A stretch of DNA of 64,000 nt from Platerodrilus igneus (GCA_036346225.1 JARFIW010000884.1:5628501-5692500); one strand, 5' to 3'; counted from the first letter of the stretch, positions 23,742 to 34,640 are shown. Program-made: numbers and translations. Notes: generated by a model not told the origin, from the sequence alone.

Positions 23742-24320
23742 AAAGAATTAATGGCAAGTGACTCAAATTCAGCCACGAGGGCATCCTGTCGACGCGTTTC
23801 GCCCTAATTGAAGCTACATCATGGACAGGAGTAGCAAGCTTGTAATATTTAATACAGACACCTTATGGAAAGTACAGCATACCTAGCTCACAATTTGCTC
23901 GTATAGTTTCACCTAACATTGCAGATTTAAACAACAGTCGGCACGGAGGAGATCCGGCTCAACTGCCTTTTTCACATTGCCAAAAGATATAATTTAAACG
24001 AAGAAGTAAGTTTAACGAGTACTTTAAATTAATGTATAAGTTTAAATTATATCTTTTGGCAATTGGAAAAGGCAGTCTGAGCCGGATCTCCTCCGTGCAA
24101 CTGTTGTCATTGCAAATCTGCAATTTAGACGTGAAACTACTTACGTTAAGACACAAATTTAGTAATAGGTGATACTTACTTTCCATAAGGTTCTGTTTAA
24201 ATATTCAATTGCTATCCCTGTCAAAACATGATGAGCCCCAAGTTAGGGTCAAAACGCTGTGATACTAAGGATAGCTTTCGTGGCTGTCACTAATTTATCA
24301 CCTTCATCATTAAATTCTTG
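23741..24320. mobile_element. Foldback element with hammerhead-like motifs in both arms
   Basis: The left arm (23741-24026) pairs with the right arm (24036-24320). Landmarks such as CCTTATGGAAAGTA, TTGCAGATTT, CACGGAGGAGATCCGGCTCA and ATATAATTTAAAC occur in one arm and as reverse complement in the other, with scattered small indels. The inner 60 bp are nearly perfect. Each arm carries a hammerhead-related stretch at its outer end (23784-23830 minus, 24211-24275 plus). A shortened version with only part of the right arm is at 26408-26750. I infer Penelope-type terminal repeats in inverted arrangement, but no protein is encoded. Confidence 0.7.
23784..23830 (-). ncRNA. Degenerate hammerhead ribozyme motif
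   Basis: Minus strand. Stem I strands TCCTGTC and GACAGGA, the GGGC-GAAAC block and CGCGTC cleavage region are as in the copy at 26434-26478. The CTGATGA core is interrupted by two single-base additions (read as CATGATGTA), which would abolish folding. The two extra bases could be genuine decay or sequencing error. Confidence 0.6.
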
Positions 24321-25502
24321 TTAACTACTATTTACAATATTCAGACATCAGTTAAATCAAATTAAACTTTCGTTAAAATTCAGTTTTATAATATATATAT
24401 AATATATATATTATTATCATATTGCTGTGTATTCCAAAATCAATATCCTTGTGGTACTGGCCTACTAATTCAATAAACATTTAGAGCACCACTAGTCTTG
24501 AGTATCAAAGAATGCATTACACCTTTAAAACCCGTAATTACGCTATTTCGCCATCGAGCTCAAAGACTCCCTAATGTTATAACTCCTCATTCATAACAAA
24601 AACAACACATTCCTTACCAAAAATCATCAACATTAACTTTATGTTAACATCAATTTCACTGAATTCATTAAATATTTCAAATTTAAATTTCAAGCAAAAA
24701 TTCAGTTCAATAGAAATTTCCGAAGATTAATTTTATTCAATCATGTTTCTGTGAATCCAATAATTAACAGATTTACCTTCGTTGCTGATGCCTACCTTTA
24801 AATTATTTACACAATATTCAACAGACCGGTTTCTGAGCCTATATAAGGACTTATCTTTTTATCCACCCTTTACGTTCAATTATCCAGACAGTTTTACCGA
24901 TTCTAATTAGTTCAAAGACAAATACGCCAAATTTTCATCATATTCTGACATCAAATACAAAATACCACTTTTTTAAACAAGCTAAATTTCGCATCTGTAT
25001 AAATTAAATTTTATCGCGTTAGTAACAATTTCACTAAGTCACATTTAAAGTAAATCAATAAACAAGTCATTCAATACACTAAAATATGTCAAACAAAATG
25101 TTAATTTACACTGAATTGTACTGTCCTCGTAGCTTCAACAAGTACTCGTTTCTTTGTTAATCACATCCATTCAACAGGATTATATCTTACGGCTTTTCTA
25201 TTCTCTACGCTTTTGAATAACGTTTTCTCCATCACGCATCCATTCTAAAGATCGTTCTCATGAGTGTTCCCAGTTTCCTCGAACTCATTTGTACGATTTA
25301 TCTGACCCTTGTAATTCATGAAAATTTCACAGACACGAACTGTTGAACCATTTAATTGATTTAACACCCCGAAAATTAGTCACAAGATAATTCATGCGTC
25401 TGTCACCAATATACGCCAAAACTTGCCTAACTTTTGTGTATACATTTGTCGTTGTAAATTTCTTGCTAATCTCGGTACTATGTGAAACTAAATTTTATTA
25501 CC
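24321..25502 (-). mobile_element. LTR-like segment related to 52.4-53.4 kb
   Basis: From the ATTGCTGTG after a broken AT tract (about 24415) to about 25502 the sequence follows 52380-53356 in the same order. Shared blocks include CTCATTCATAA, CACATTCCT, AATTTTCATCAT, TACGTT.AATTA.CCAG, CACCAATATACGCCAAAAC and TTTGTGTATACATTTGTCGTTGTAAATTT. Many small indels separate the copies. I interpret both as LTRs of one family because the 52.4-kb copy abuts a primer-binding-site-like sequence. The duplicate of the CXC locus begins exactly where the similarity stops. Confidence 0.55.
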
Positions 25503-26342
25503 TATTCAAATAGTGCAAATGAAGAAACGAAGAAGACTAACAACTAATTTCGTAAATACATTCTATAAAACTTTTATTTCGAACATTTTTCAATTCGGGA
25601 GTTCATTTTAGACTATATATGTACGACGTATACTTTAAGAATTCATTTAAAAAAATTTTCACGTCCCAAAGGATAAATTTTCCTTTTATTTCCCTTAAAA
25701 ATTCAGACCAAAATTTTAATTTCTTCTTTACATCCTTAACCTTATTTTTTTCTCTTTGATTTTTTTTCGAACCTTATATTTTCCATTGCTGATTTTAACA
25801 TGTAAAACATTCACTATCAACATAAAAAAAATTGTCTTTTAATTAATAACTCGGTGAATTTGGGCCGTACAGAAATAAATAAATAACGAAATTGTTCGTA
25901 ATCAGATTTCTCACAACTTTTATTTAAAATATTTCTCGATTAGAGAATCCATTTTCGAGATATTAGCGAAAAATGCGCGACGCGCATCCGCGATTTCGTT
26001 GCGTTGCAAAAACTACTGGTGTTTAAAAAAATTATATCTCTGCTCAATTTGGTCATATAGACTTGTATAAAAAAATGAAATTGTGCGGAATTTTGTATGT
26101 TACAATTTTGATATCTACATAAATTCCCGTAAAGTTGATATTTTCCGAGTTATTTGCGAAAAACCAATTTTTTGAACCTTTTGGACCCTCTCCTGCCCGC
26201 AACGTAGCGTCTACACGTGGGGACTTTTAATATGTTGAATAGTACCCTAAAACAAGCCTGTTTACAAAGTTTCAGCCTAGTCAGTATTATTTCCTCCAAA
26301 TCGACAAATTTCGAGTCATTTTACTGGGCTATAAGGCAATTA

Positions 26343-26344
<2 letters not shown>
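25503..26344 (+). repeat. Second, 5'-truncated copy of the CXC-gene repeat
   Basis: Starts inside the last codons of the CXC pseudogene (TATTCAAATAGTGCAAATGAAGAA matches 21724 onward) and follows the first copy to its end at the AT array. It retains only about 35 bases of coding sequence. Truncation at the 5' side with a common 3' end is what retrotransposition produces, which suggests the repeat is a retroelement or was mobilised by one. Differences from copy 1 are few, mainly single-base indels and one larger insertion. Confidence 0.75.
25646..25787. mobile_element. Insertion of about 140 bp in the second copy
   Basis: Copy 1 reads continuously GAATTCATGCTGATTTTAAC at 21859-21878. In copy 2 about 140 bp of T-rich sequence separates GAATTCAT from TGCTGATTTTAAC. 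A short CAT/CCAT duplication may flank it. The insert shows no coding content or tRNA-like head that I can recognise. Confidence 0.6.

Positions 26345-26382
<38 letters not shown>
26345..26382. repeat. (AT)n microsatellite
   Basis: End of the second CXC-repeat copy. It corresponds to 22425-22483 plus 23709-23738 in the first locus. Confidence 0.95.
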
Positions 26383-26386
<4 letters not shown>

Positions 26387-26407
26387 TATATTATTATAAA
26401 AGGTTAA

Positions 26408-26750
26408 TGAATGACTCAAATTGCACGAGGGCATCCTGTCGACGCGTTTCGCCCTAATTGAAGCTCATCAGGACAGGAGTAGCAAAGTTGTAATATTTAA
26501 TACAGACACCTTATGGAAAGTACAGCATCACCTAGCTCACAATTTGTGTCTTCGTATCGTTTCACCTAACATTGCAGATTTAAACAACAGTCGGCACGGA
26601 GGAGATCCGGCTCAACTGCCTTTTCCATTGCCAAAGATATAATTTAAACGAGAAGTAAGTTTAACGAGTCTTAAATTAATGTAAAGTTTAAATTATATCT
26701 TTGGCAATGGATAAAGGCAGTTGACGGATCCTCGTGGACTGTTGTTATCT
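26408..26750. mobile_element. Shortened foldback related to 23741-24320
   Basis: The left arm (26408-26660) closely matches the left arm of the first foldback. The right arm is represented only by about 65 bp (26685-26750: GTTTAAATTATATC, TTTGGCAATGG, AAAGGCAGTTGA). The hairpin is therefore short, about 60 bp per arm, and ends just before TCTAATTTTCTACCACTGG, a sequence also present at the end of the LTR-like block near 54465. Confidence 0.7.
26434..26478 (-). ncRNA. Hammerhead ribozyme, well formed
   Basis: Read on the minus strand the 45 nt hold every conserved part in order. A 7-bp stem I is formed by UCCUGUC and GACAGGA. The core CUGAUGA follows, then a stem II GC..GC with a 10-nt loop, then GAAA, a minimal stem III (A-U, C-G with a 2-nt loop) and the GUC cleavage triplet directly before the 3' strand of stem I. 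Small hammerheads with such a short stem III are known from Penelope-like elements and retrozymes, where they act best as dimers and process the transcript. Self-cleavage is inferred, not shown. The neighbouring foldback arms fit a PLE terminal repeat. Confidence 0.85.
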
Positions 26751-26801
26751 AATTTTCTACCACTGGATCTAATATGAGTATTTATAATATTATACTCGTT
26801 T

Positions 26802-26805
<4 letters not shown>

Positions 26806-26845
<40 letters not shown>
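26806..26845. repeat. (AT)n microsatellite
   Basis: Follows TAATATGAGTATT, the same word that precedes the AT-rich stretch near 54481, so the two AT tracts occupy equivalent positions of the LTR-like repeat. Confidence 0.9.
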
Positions 26846-26846
<1 letters not shown>

Positions 26847-29265
26847 CGATAAAAGTCGCATTAACTGAATTAAAGTACCAGAAAAGAGACAACATTACCA
26901 CTACATCAAATATTAAATATTTCTAGATAATTCAAAAATTGAAAATATACTACGAAATTTAAGCAACTGTTATGGCGAGGTTGTCAAACGTCGCGGAATT
27001 TTATTGTTAAGAAAAGCTTGCGACTTTATAGATCTAATCAATGGCAACTTAGATTCTCGAATCCAAAATTATAACCATTTCATATAATATTGTTCTAAAA
27101 TATTTAAGAAAAACGGATAATTATTATAATGATATCCGAAAAGCAATGTTGCCTCCTTCTAGTTTCCAATTCGCTTCTTTTTTAAATCAAAATGCAAAAA
27201 ATTACTACTCCAAACCATTTAAGTTAAATTCATTTATTGACTATTGCTTATTTTGAACTTATACCTGTGGATCTTATAGACATAATACATAATTTCTCAA
27301 TTTACAAACTAAAAACGTTTTTCGCCCTTTTCAAATTAAAGAAACAATAAACTTCATATTGTCGAAGCGTTAGCTGATCGCTGCATTTTTCACACAAAAC
27401 AGATATTGTTTCCGTAAATGAAGTTTCAGAATATTAAGTTATAAATGTTAACCCATCTAAATGTGAAACATCACAGGAATTTCAAACTTTGTAAGCGATC
27501 ATATAGCTTACTTCCAATTTTATTTAATGGCAAGGAACAGACAATTAATCAAAGAATAAGTATTAATTTCAGGGTCCTAATGCAAGTTTCAACTCACCTA
27601 CGAACTGATCCCAATTTCATGTACTACGTTGCAGCTTAACCATAATTAATATCATTTTGATTACCAAAACGTACTACAAGTAATAGGTAGTAGCAGGGTT
27701 ATGAGTACATCACAACCACAAAGGGGTCGTACAAAGGTAACCCTAGATTAAACTACCCTAGCTAGCCAGATTAAGTCCATTACCTATTCGAAGTAATCAT
27801 TAATTTTAGTTAACATTGCATGGCATTAGTGGTATTTTATGAATATATTCAGTAATGTACAGATTATACTCGGAAAATTATGATATTCACAACGCATCAG
27901 AAAATTGAACATTATATCTAGATAATTAAAATTAATTTGACCAAAACACTTTCCATACTTCTGATTTTAATTAAATGATTATTAATTTTAACTAAAATTC
28001 AATTAAAACTTTCCGCGTTACCAAGTCATGGTTTTAAATTATTACCCCTAAGACAAAAATCCCTGGGCACCTAAACGCTCAGACAGACGTAAAATAAAAT
28101 TTTGCAGGAAATATTATCTTGAAAATCTTACAATGTAGTAGATCCTCCCTATCGCAATTTAAATCAAGTATTTGTGTAAAAAAGCGCGTCATGCAATTCA
28201 CAACAATAATTCATAATTTAGCATATCCATTACATAGAAAGGCACTACCATTTCTTCCACTTGCAAAAAGAAATTGTAATGGTATTGCTGAATAAATAAT
28301 TACATTACGTAATACGTACAACAGCAAACTATCTAAACAACAGCCAGCCAATAAGCACATCCTCAACCCTTGAGGTTAAACACACTGTAAAGTGTAATGA
28401 ATATAAATGTAACTAACCCCAGCAAGCATACAAGTAATCCCTACGTATTACAAGTCAAGTAGTAGAGAACCTTTCTGATTTATAAACTATGTATGACGCA
28501 ACTGTAAGGAGAAGAAGAATTGTGTACTAGCAAATATTTGAATTCCAGAATATTAGTGGTTTTATGAGGTATATTCAAACTAATACTTTGAACTATTTCA
28601 TATGAAAACTACTAGTAGTTCAAAATGGAAAACTTTTCGACATTCTATAGGTAAAATAAGCATAAGCTCTGCATATTGCTTTTTAAAACTTTTTGCTGTA
28701 GTAATAGAACCGTTACGTTAAAAGACACTACTAACTGTCAAGTATTACCAATTCAATCTCACTTGCCACGTATTAGGAGAAAGATCAGCCTTGGATAAGT
28801 TGATACAAAAAATTCAAGAGATTGAAACTCAAAAACTTTGCATCAACAATCAACCGAAACACAAATATCAAATTAGCAACCCTAGTGCAAGAAAGTCTAC
28901 TGACTAACTAATGAGTTATTAACCATTAGCTATATCTACATAATTCGGAGAAACTGTAGCCTTTCTTGTTTTTTATTAAAGAAAATTATTCCTCTACAAA
29001 CTTAATATAAGTTAGCAGTTTCTTTGGAATTCCTAATTTCTATATGATGTATCTAATAGACTATAAAACCAACGACGAGAAAAAAGGAGCAAGTATTTAA
29101 AATTCAGCAAAAAAATAGCTATGCATCTAATAGACATATATGACAAGTCTGGTACTTCATTTACTCCTCTTGCTTTTCCACTTCCTCCACCAACTTACTT
29201 ACCTCCCATCTTTCACCTCCCGCCCCCGACCCAACTTAACCTGATCTAACGTCTTACATCGCGCT
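26846..29265. other. AT-rich spacer, nothing recognised
   Basis: Only the featureless open frame 27445-27639. No repeats shared with other parts of the window were noticed. Confidence 0.4.
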
Positions 29266-29284
29266 AACCATTTTGATTAGTCAC

Positions 29285-29836
29285 AACTTATGCAGAGGAA
29301 GGTTCAAAGAACGTGATCGGTGCCAACCAGGACCTCCAATCATTGTACGAGTGGCTCCTGAGTCTAACAGCCCAGTAAAAGGAATCCCAAAGATTTGGAC
29401 AGATAAATATGGGCGTTGATCGCGCCGGACATTAGTGCATACATAGTTAACACCGAACGAGATTGGTCCTCGAGACCAGAAAAAGGGATATCCGAGAACA
29501 AAGAAAGAATAGCGTCTTTGTCTCGGCCAAAGAACCCTATCGTCGGTTTACCGACGCCCTACATGTTGGGCAGTTAGGTCGGGTAATCCCCTTTCTACCA
29601 CAACCATGACAATGTCGGACTTGCGGACTAGGACAACGGGTAGAAATATGTCCAGTTTGGTCACAATTGAAGCAGGTGACCTAACGAATAGGAGCAGACG
29701 TAGGGACAGGAGCAAACGATACGACAACAGAAACGTTATGTTGAATCGGAGGTGTAGGATGGGCCTTGATAGGTTGATCTGGATGGCTGAGTGTATGAGT
29801 GTAAAGCGAAGCGGGTGCGAAGGCAAAATCGGACGT
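29285..29836 (-). pseudogene. LTR retrotransposon Gag-Pol remnant: zinc knuckles and protease
   Basis: Reading minus from 29830, a proline-rich Gag tail leads to a nucleocapsid with CFNCDQTGHISTRC (C-X2-C-X4-H-X4-C, 29633-29674) and, shortly after, CHGCGRKGITRPNCPTC, with a stop just before the first knuckle and one after CRASVNRR. About 150 bp on, RPYLSVQIFGIPFTG and LLDSGATRTMIGG give a retropepsin with its DSGA active-site motif (29350-29363). This combination is typical of Ty3/gypsy elements. The knuckles lie only about 170 bp from the primer-binding site, so most of gag is deleted. Reverse transcriptase and integrase are absent. Confidence 0.8.
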
Positions 29837-29850
29837 CACGTTGGGCGCCA
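29837..29850 (-). promoter_or_regulatory. Primer-binding site of an LTR retrotransposon
   Basis: The minus strand reads TGGCGCCCAACGTG, the typical tRNA-complementary primer site that starts right after the 5' LTR. It is followed by the Gag remnant in the correct orientation. The LTR end would be ..TAAATTC at 29851. The sequence GCGCCAAATTTATGCT seen at 52420 and in decayed form at 18.5, 43.9 and 49.0 kb suggests the same family. Confidence 0.7.
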
Positions 29851-31257
29851 GAATTTATGCTAGGTACCTAAACGTAGTCGGAAGAAAAGTATATACTATG
29901 CTAACTATCAAACGCGGAGAGTGGGGCGGATCCGCCTACATATCAAAAAGAAACAAAAAACACATCGCCCACGATTATCTATTAACACGTGAAAATAAAT
30001 AAAGGATTCTGTACAAACAAGCAAAAAGAAAATAAATTAAGTGTAATTATTTCACAGCAAACAATGATATTGTATGGACAATTTAGGAATTTATATACGA
30101 AGTGTGCATCTCGTATTTCACACAAGATAAAATTAATCAGTAGTAAATAAACCTGTGGGAGCTTTTGTCAGGCGTTTTTAAAATTTCACCCAATACTTTT
30201 TGTAAAATAACTAATAAGTAGGAAAGAATTAACGTGTGGGAGCTTTTGTCAAGATATCTTTTAAATCGTACATAGTACCGTTTGTAAAATAAATCAATCA
30301 GTATAAAAGAATAATCGTATGTCTGTCCAACATTTTTAACAAAGGTACCTCACACCTGTAGAGCGATAATATCGATTAGCAGCAACGAACGATAGTTCTA
30401 CAATGTCACGTTTCTTGTCACGTAACTACACCAAACGTTGATAGGGAATATGCCATTGACACACACAAAAGAAAACGAGTTGCATACCTGTAGGTGTCCG
30501 GATACTTAGCTCGTAAGCCGTCGGGTGTGAGCCAACACAGAAACGCCGCTGTATTCAGGATCTATTCACTCTGCCATCGTAACTACAGCAGCGATCCACC
30601 GACAAAAGCAGCTGGTCCACGGCAACAAACAGGTGGGCCTACACAAAGATAGAACCCATTTGACCTCCAGCTAAAAAATACACGCAAGGCACCTCCTAGT
30701 TGCATTGCTTTTGAAATACGGTGACCAATAATGTAGAAAATATTTTGACGCACAAGCTGCAGAATCAAATTCAACATTGGTTCAAATAACACGAATTCGA
30801 ACTGCAAATCCTCGCTTATCGAAGCGCGATTGAAACTGAAAAACACGCTATCAAATAATAGTAGGATCTATCATCTCGACAAGTCTTTAAATGGGAAACA
30901 CAGGAGAAGCAATTATACGCGGTCGTAATGTATACCAAGATAATGGGTACCTAAAACAGGATTTAAACTATTTAATTCTAGCATAAACTTGTCGTTTCAA
31001 AGCAACTAGATTTAAGTTGAGGAATTATTAAAGAGCGTATTTATTATTAATTATGTTGAAGGATTTAACAGTAGAAACGGAATTTATTCGAGAGGGTATT
31101 GAATTAACCAGGGAAATTTTAAAAGCAAAATTGGAACGTAACAAATTCTTTCATTTTATAACATATTAGTTTCCGCATGTTCAATAGCTTCAAGCACTCG
31201 TACTCATTTAAAGCAATAACATTTCGATTACTCAATTTCTATATTAAATGGTGACTA
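29851..31257. other. Possible LTR of the element, then spacer
   Basis: By position the LTR must start at 29851 and extend rightward, but I cannot find its outer end or a second LTR. The pair of lines around 30165-30200 and 30235-30300 shares a direct repeat (TGTGGGAGCTTTTGTCA, then TACCGTTTGTAAAATAA-like), about 70 bp apart, which may be an LTR-internal repeat. The open frame 30583-30846 (minus) has no known domain. Confidence 0.4.
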
Positions 31258-31590
31258 TAACGTCAGAGGTAGGGCCTCATCTTTCTAACTTATGTTAGGT
31301 TGGACGATATATCTCTAAGTTAGGTTAAGTTAGATGACTCATCTTCCGGAAAGGTTAGTTTAGCCCGATATTGTTCGAAGTAAAATACTTACATTAGATC
31401 GAAGTCTCCAGTGCCGACATAACCTAAAAATTTAACTTCGAACAAAATCGGGGCTAACCTAACCTGATTGGGGAAGGAGTCGTCTAACCTAAACTAACTT
31501 AAAGAAATGTCGTATAACATAACCTAACTTAGACAGATATCGTCTAACCTAACCTAAAATAAAGAGATGTTGTCTAACCTCTGACGTTAC
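31258..31590. mobile_element. Foldback MITE with TTAGG-like internal repeats
   Basis: The termini TAACGTCAGAGGT (left, 31259) and ACCTCTGACGTTA (right, to 31588) are inverted. The arms, about 125 and 160 bp, stay complementary towards the centre (TTCGAAGT.AA near 31376 and its complement near 31432). Each arm is built from repeated GTTAGGTTAG and ACGA-ATCTCT words. A stray further unit (CCTAACTTAGAGAGATGTCG) lies at 31692-31711. There is no coding content. The AGGTTAGG words recall the insect telomere repeat TTAGG but are irregular and arranged symmetrically, so I do not call telomeric DNA. Confidence 0.7.
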
Positions 31591-31739
31591 ATCCGCCATT
31601 GTGGATGGTAGAATATGGAAGGTAAAATGTGGGAGGTAAAAGGTAGAATTACGATAAATCCATTTATGCGAGATGAGAGAGAAGTCGTATGACCTAACTT
31701 AGAGAGATGTCGCTTAATTTTCGGGAACTGAAATAAATG

Positions 31740-33617
31740 CCATTGCGGTTCTTACATATTTTTATTCTAGTACGTATGGATTTTAAAAAATAGAGTAAAT
31801 TGGTTTAGTATAGCAGTACGACTTTAAGACGTTAAAATATTATAACCCCCCGATTGATTTTATTATATAATTCGAATTCCTCTGTAATAAGAAGATTGTT
31901 ATGCAGAAAATAAACAAACCCATAAGAATAATGCAACCATCTTCGGGTGGTAGAAATAGATAAGACAACAGAACTTGTTATTGACTGAATCTGAAAAACT
32001 TATATAGAAACAAAGTCCGTTAAATTAACAGATCGAAAATCTGGACATATTGCACATATTCAATTACTGGCTAGAAAAGGATGTAGAAGACGAACTCGTA
32101 GACGAAAATTTAAAAATAGGAATTAAAATGGTTAAGTTACAACAACCAGCAGTAAACATATAGAATTTGCGAGCGTGTGTTGCTATGTTTATACTCGTTG
32201 GAGTGGAGAATGAAAATAAAGATGCATACTATTTGTTACAGAGTTTTCCTAGAAAATTAATTTTAATAGGCATCCCTATACATAATGAGCACAAAATGCG
32301 TTCTAAATTACCCAAAATGACTTTAAACCCGGGCCTAAGCTCTAAACCCAGAGTCTGTGCCCGGGCGTAAGTCCAAATTCTTATACACTTATATTTTTTT
32401 GTTGGAAGATGGGAAATTATACTTCCGAAATGAATGTATGTATTCGGAGAAGCCGCGAGGATGTATCTGATTCCTATTATTCTAGCGCCTGCACCAGTAA
32501 ATGGAGGTCATCGACTTGGTAAGCAAAAGCAATTATTTTAACATATTTTTATAGTATTAAGTATGGTTTTTTAAAAAATGTGGTAGGTTGGCTTTACTAG
32601 AGGTACGAGTTTAAGCCGTTGAAGTATTATAAGACGTTTTAGTTAAACATAGATTTTAAAATGTAATTTAAGGCTTCGGTCAATTATATACCAAACACGC
32701 AGGTCCAACCAATAGCAAACAGATGGGGAATCAAATAGTGTTTTTTTATCGGTTGTCCGGGTGCTCGAGTATACAATACTTTTAAATCTAGTTTTGTTAA
32801 GGAACATAGTATTAGGATACGAGAAACAATAATAAATAACTATGCGACTCGAAAGCTGTTATGTGGCAAAAAATATGTATTGCCCATTAAATAACTTTTG
32901 TTTGAAGATGGGAAATTTTTGGTATGCAGAAACTAAACACTGTTTTAAAAATAAAAACCTTAAATATAATTTCGTACAAAATATAGTAAATTCCTAGAAA
33001 AAAAAAGACTGTTAAAGCCATCAAAATTATGGATGATATGGAGTAAATTAATACAATAAATAGTAAATTTCTTGATAAGAAAGACATACGTGTATGATCT
33101 TTAATAGCAGTCTGCGCGGGAAATTCTTGAAAATTTGTACATGCTAGACATAACTTAAAAGGTAAAACATGTGGCTGTAAACAGGTCAATGAACAGAAGA
33201 ATTGGAAAATATTAACGAGTAGTATACCTATTCCAAATTTGTTCGTGTAGGGCGCAACTAACAGACCGTTATTGGAAATTTTGTTAGAGGCTCTACCGAA
33301 AAAGTATCAGCTCAAATAAAGAGGACTCTTAAGTGTATTACATACGATATTTTGTCGTACTTGTGTGTTTACATGCAAAATTTGTCTATCACTTTCGTTT
33401 TCCATTACTCAATCCCTGGTGCTTTCGAAAGCTGTCGCTCGATTCTTCAATATCCAATTGTATTCGAATGTCTTCGACATCCTTGGGTTTCTTCTAAATG
33501 GATAAAATGATATATTGCTGTGCATACGTTCTGGTAGATTTATCCCACACTTTCTTTTCCAACGTAATCTTCAAATTTGTTCGTACACCTTCGACATCCT
33601 TCGGTTCTTGCCCTATA

Positions 33618-33671
<54 letters not shown>

Positions 33672-34640
33672 TCTTTTGAATGTAAGTTAGTATTCGATGG
33701 TGGTAGAAATAGAATACACAAGTTTAATATTGGAGAATTAAAAATCGTTTAACGTATTAAATATAAATATCTAACTCGACTAAAACGAATATTAAATTAT
33801 GCAATTAAAAGTCTTAAATTGTAGTCGGAATATTTAACTAGGCGAAAGTGACTTAGTGCTTAACGTATAACTAGCAAACAGATTGATAATCATGTAGCGG
33901 ATTCAAACAACAGTCCGGACGCTCGATTAGGTAATGCTTTTAGATCTAGTTTTGCTAAAGATGTGGTACTACAAGACTAGATGCATTAATATATAAATCT
34001 ATATCATGTATATACTCAATTAAAAGACTATATAATTTGTTGAAAGATGGTAAATGGCTACCGAAGTGTATGTATGATTCAGTATAACTTGTTAAGATGA
34101 CGGAATTATTGCGCACCGAGACTAGAATGAGCCGCACGCTAGGGAACGCACCGGGCCATATCGAGGTACGCGTCGGGGCTGAGGTGGGTCGTACTCCTGG
34201 TTGTTGTCAACTTTGTTCGAGAGTGCTTCGACAATTTTCGGTTGATTCTAAAAAGTACGTGTGCTGTAGCTTTTTCATATACGCTTGCGCTCTTGAGGAT
34301 TCATCCATCATCTTAATTCCTCCACCTGGTACCTAACTTGGATGTTTTCGGCAACATTCGGCTTTCACTCTATAGGGTACATAAGGCATTTTCCCTCTGT
34401 ATTTATACTCCAACGTTAACTATACAAACGAAGAAAACCTCTTAGTAGGCAATCCTATTATAGAACCTTTCTGCGATAAATAACGCTACTTAAAATAAAT
34501 GGGCGGTAGTGTTGATTTCACCAAAGAATTAAAAAATAGGGTTAAGTTTTTTGTTAAGAAAGAGATATGTGGCTCTTTCAATAACTACCTACGTGGTAAG
34601 TTCTAGAAATTTGTATCAGATAGTCATGGTAAAAGTTAAA
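31740..34640. repeat. Diverged direct repeats of unknown nature
   Basis: Similar stretches recur in order. ACATATTTTTAT..TA.GTATGG.TTTT.AAAAAAT at 31755 recurs at 32543. A TTGGAAGATGGGAAATT-type word recurs near 32401, 32899 and 34043. AGCAAACAGAT followed by TTTTA.ATCTAGTTTTG occurs at 32714 and 33873. A CTTCGACATCCTT/CGGTT stretch recurs around 33473, 33590 and 34230. Identity is low, so these are old duplications. No protein family is recognisable. Confidence 0.4.
33619..33668. repeat. (AT)n microsatellite
   Basis: Perfect AT run. Unlike the arrays at 18.4, 43.8, 48.9 and 52.4 kb it is not followed by the TGCTGTGATA module. Confidence 0.95.

Noticed and set aside
31258..31590. TTAGG-type telomeric or interstitial telomere repeat
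   Set aside because: The AGGTTAGG words are irregular, alternate with ATCTCT blocks and are arranged as an inverted repeat with defined ends, so a foldback element explains them better.
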